A stretch of DNA of 64,000 bases, from positions 1-64,000 of the forward strand of contig NZ_FNYE01000038.1 in the NCBI RefSeq assembly GCF_900108945.1. Reading direction: 5' to 3'. Each line of letters starts with the position of its first letter. The stretch's first letter is position 1. The notes under the pieces are model-generated. The model searched no databases, had not been told where the DNA came from, and was given only the letters and a program-made list of their open reading frames with translations. Position numbers and translations under genes: made by a program. Positions 63,213 to 64,000 of this stretch are shown piece after piece. This DNA is from Paraburkholderia diazotrophica (GTDB taxonomy: Bacteria; Pseudomonadota; Gammaproteobacteria; Burkholderiales; Burkholderiaceae).

Positions 63213-64000
63213 TTAGTTGTCGAACTGACGAATCGTCGCGTTGTACGCGCGAGTTGCCATCTCTTCCAGGGGGAGCTTGCGCTCAACCTCAGACAGAATC
63301 TCGACGCCCCAAGGCCCGTCGAAGCCCGTTGCCTCGACAGCCTTTATGAAGCCTTTCACGTCGAGGACGCCCTCGCCCGGCAGCCGGCGCTTGTGGCAGG
63401 TGTCCATCCACAGCGGCTCGATTGCGTAGCGGTCTGCGTCGTCGAGTTCAATCCCCTTGATGAATTCCGGCTTAATCGTGGCGATTTCCTTAAAGTCGAC
63501 GTTGCCACGGCTAAGATGCCAGATGTCGAGCAACAAACCGGCGTTAGCCTTGTTCGCCCCTTCGACGATTGCCTTGCCGGTTTTAATCGTACGTACGTTG
63601 CTGAACGGCATGATTTCCAGCATGACTTGCGTGCCGCGCCTTTCAGCGTCATCCGCCAGCTTGCCGAACTCGTCGACCATGAGCGGGATATTCGCTGATT
63701 CTTCGCCGATGCCAGGTCCGACCTTCACAATCCGTGCGCGGAGTTCCTCGGCAGCTTTGAGGTAGTAGTACCGCATGCTGTCGGACGTGCGTCGGCGCTC
63801 GCCGGTCTGATACCAGTCGACCAGAAACTCGAATTCAACGTGCTTGATGCCGTTGGCCTCGAGGATACGCCGCATTTCCGGGAAGCCAATCTTGTCAGCC
63901 GTCGCGTAGATGTCCGAGTGAATCAGACCGATGCCATCCCAGCCTGCCTTGGCGGCAGCTTCGACGCGGTCTTTGAAGGTGAACGGACTGATTTCGGTCG
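63213..64000 (-). CDS. sugar phosphate isomerase/epimerase (hydroxypyruvate-isomerase-like), partial
   Basis: TIM-barrel enzyme of the xylose-isomerase-like superfamily; the frame continues past the window edge, so the N-terminus is missing (about 262 codons present). Segments: FTFKDRVEAAAKAGWDGIGL, VMLEIMPFSNVRTIKTG (metal Glu), NAGLLLDIWHLSRGNVD (D and H), LPGEGVLDVKGFIKAVEATG, DGPWGVEILSE (last metal Glu). Many members act in catabolic clusters on hydroxylated sugar-like acids. It may begin a locus similar to the oxygenase cluster. Confidence 0.85.
   Translation of the reverse strand, partial: TEISPFTFKDRVEAAAKAGWDGIGLIHSDIYATADKIGFPEMRRILEANGIKHVEFEFLVDWYQTGERRRTSDSMRYYYLKAAEELRARIVKVGPGIGEESANIPLMVDEFGKLADDAERRGTQVMLEIMPFSNVRTIKTGKAIVEGANKANAGLLLDIWHLSRGNVDFKEIATIKPEFIKGIELDDADRYAIEPLWMDTCHKRRLPGEGVLDVKGFIKAVEATGFDGPWGVEILSEVERKLPLEEMATRAYNATIRQFDN

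Overview
The window looks like a Burkholderiaceae genome, most likely Paraburkholderia or Caballeronia. It has high GC, the divergent prpR / prpB-prpC methylcitrate locus, two phasins, a RhuM-type fragment, and many ABC, MFS and LysR/GntR genes. That placement is inferred from gene content; no rRNA or tRNA marker is present.

About 1-22.7 kb reads like ordinary, well-kept chromosome. It holds the 2-methylcitrate genes with a clear sigma-54 promoter, a DUF4337 protein, a GlxA-type AraC regulator, a glycosyltransferase, and a large exported PIG-L deacetylase with lectin and FG-GAP parts. Next comes a LysR gene divergent from a complete peptide ABC importer ending in a gamma-glutamyltransferase, probably a gamma-glutamyl-peptide or glutathione uptake and hydrolysis operon. 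A nitrate/sulfonate-type binding protein, an MFS permease and a flavin-dependent (LLM) monooxygenase suggest organosulfur use.

About 22.7-26.9 kb changes character: lower GC, small unknown genes, a calcineurin-like phosphoesterase, an orphan antitoxin-like protein, a HAD phosphatase of the RNA-repair-associated type, and an orphan excisionase/antitoxin-type DNA-binding protein. A ~0.5 kb segment here (26393-26889) recurs, decayed, at 41785-42241.

About 26.9-47.3 kb is a catabolic island. Seven genes run leftwards: Rieske oxygenase, its reductase, a ketol-acid reductoisomerase paralogue, a GntR regulator, a class II aldolase, an MFS transporter and a branched-chain-type binding protein. The divergent side carries an unknown gene, a second GntR paralogue and a haloacid-dehalogenase-type hydrolase. 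An 11-base motif appears in opposite orientation on the two sides of the divergent promoter region. After several small genes, a Uma2-type nuclease-fold protein and a phasin comes a second unit: MFS, GAF protein and CocE-type hydrolase, divergent from a LysR gene.

About 47.3-55.6 kb contains an expanded and partly decayed family of exported proteins/lipoproteins with a repeated 5' leader and a second repeated upstream block, plus an NHL-type propeller protein. About 55.6-62 kb holds stress and envelope genes: Gly-rich exported proteins, RDD, CsbD, phasin, PRC-barrel and a response regulator, with long gene-poor spacers. The right edge has a frameshifted antibiotic-biosynthesis-monooxygenase-like gene and the start of another catabolic locus (a TIM-barrel sugar isomerase, cut by the window edge). 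No CRISPR array, tRNA, rRNA or intact transposase was recognised.
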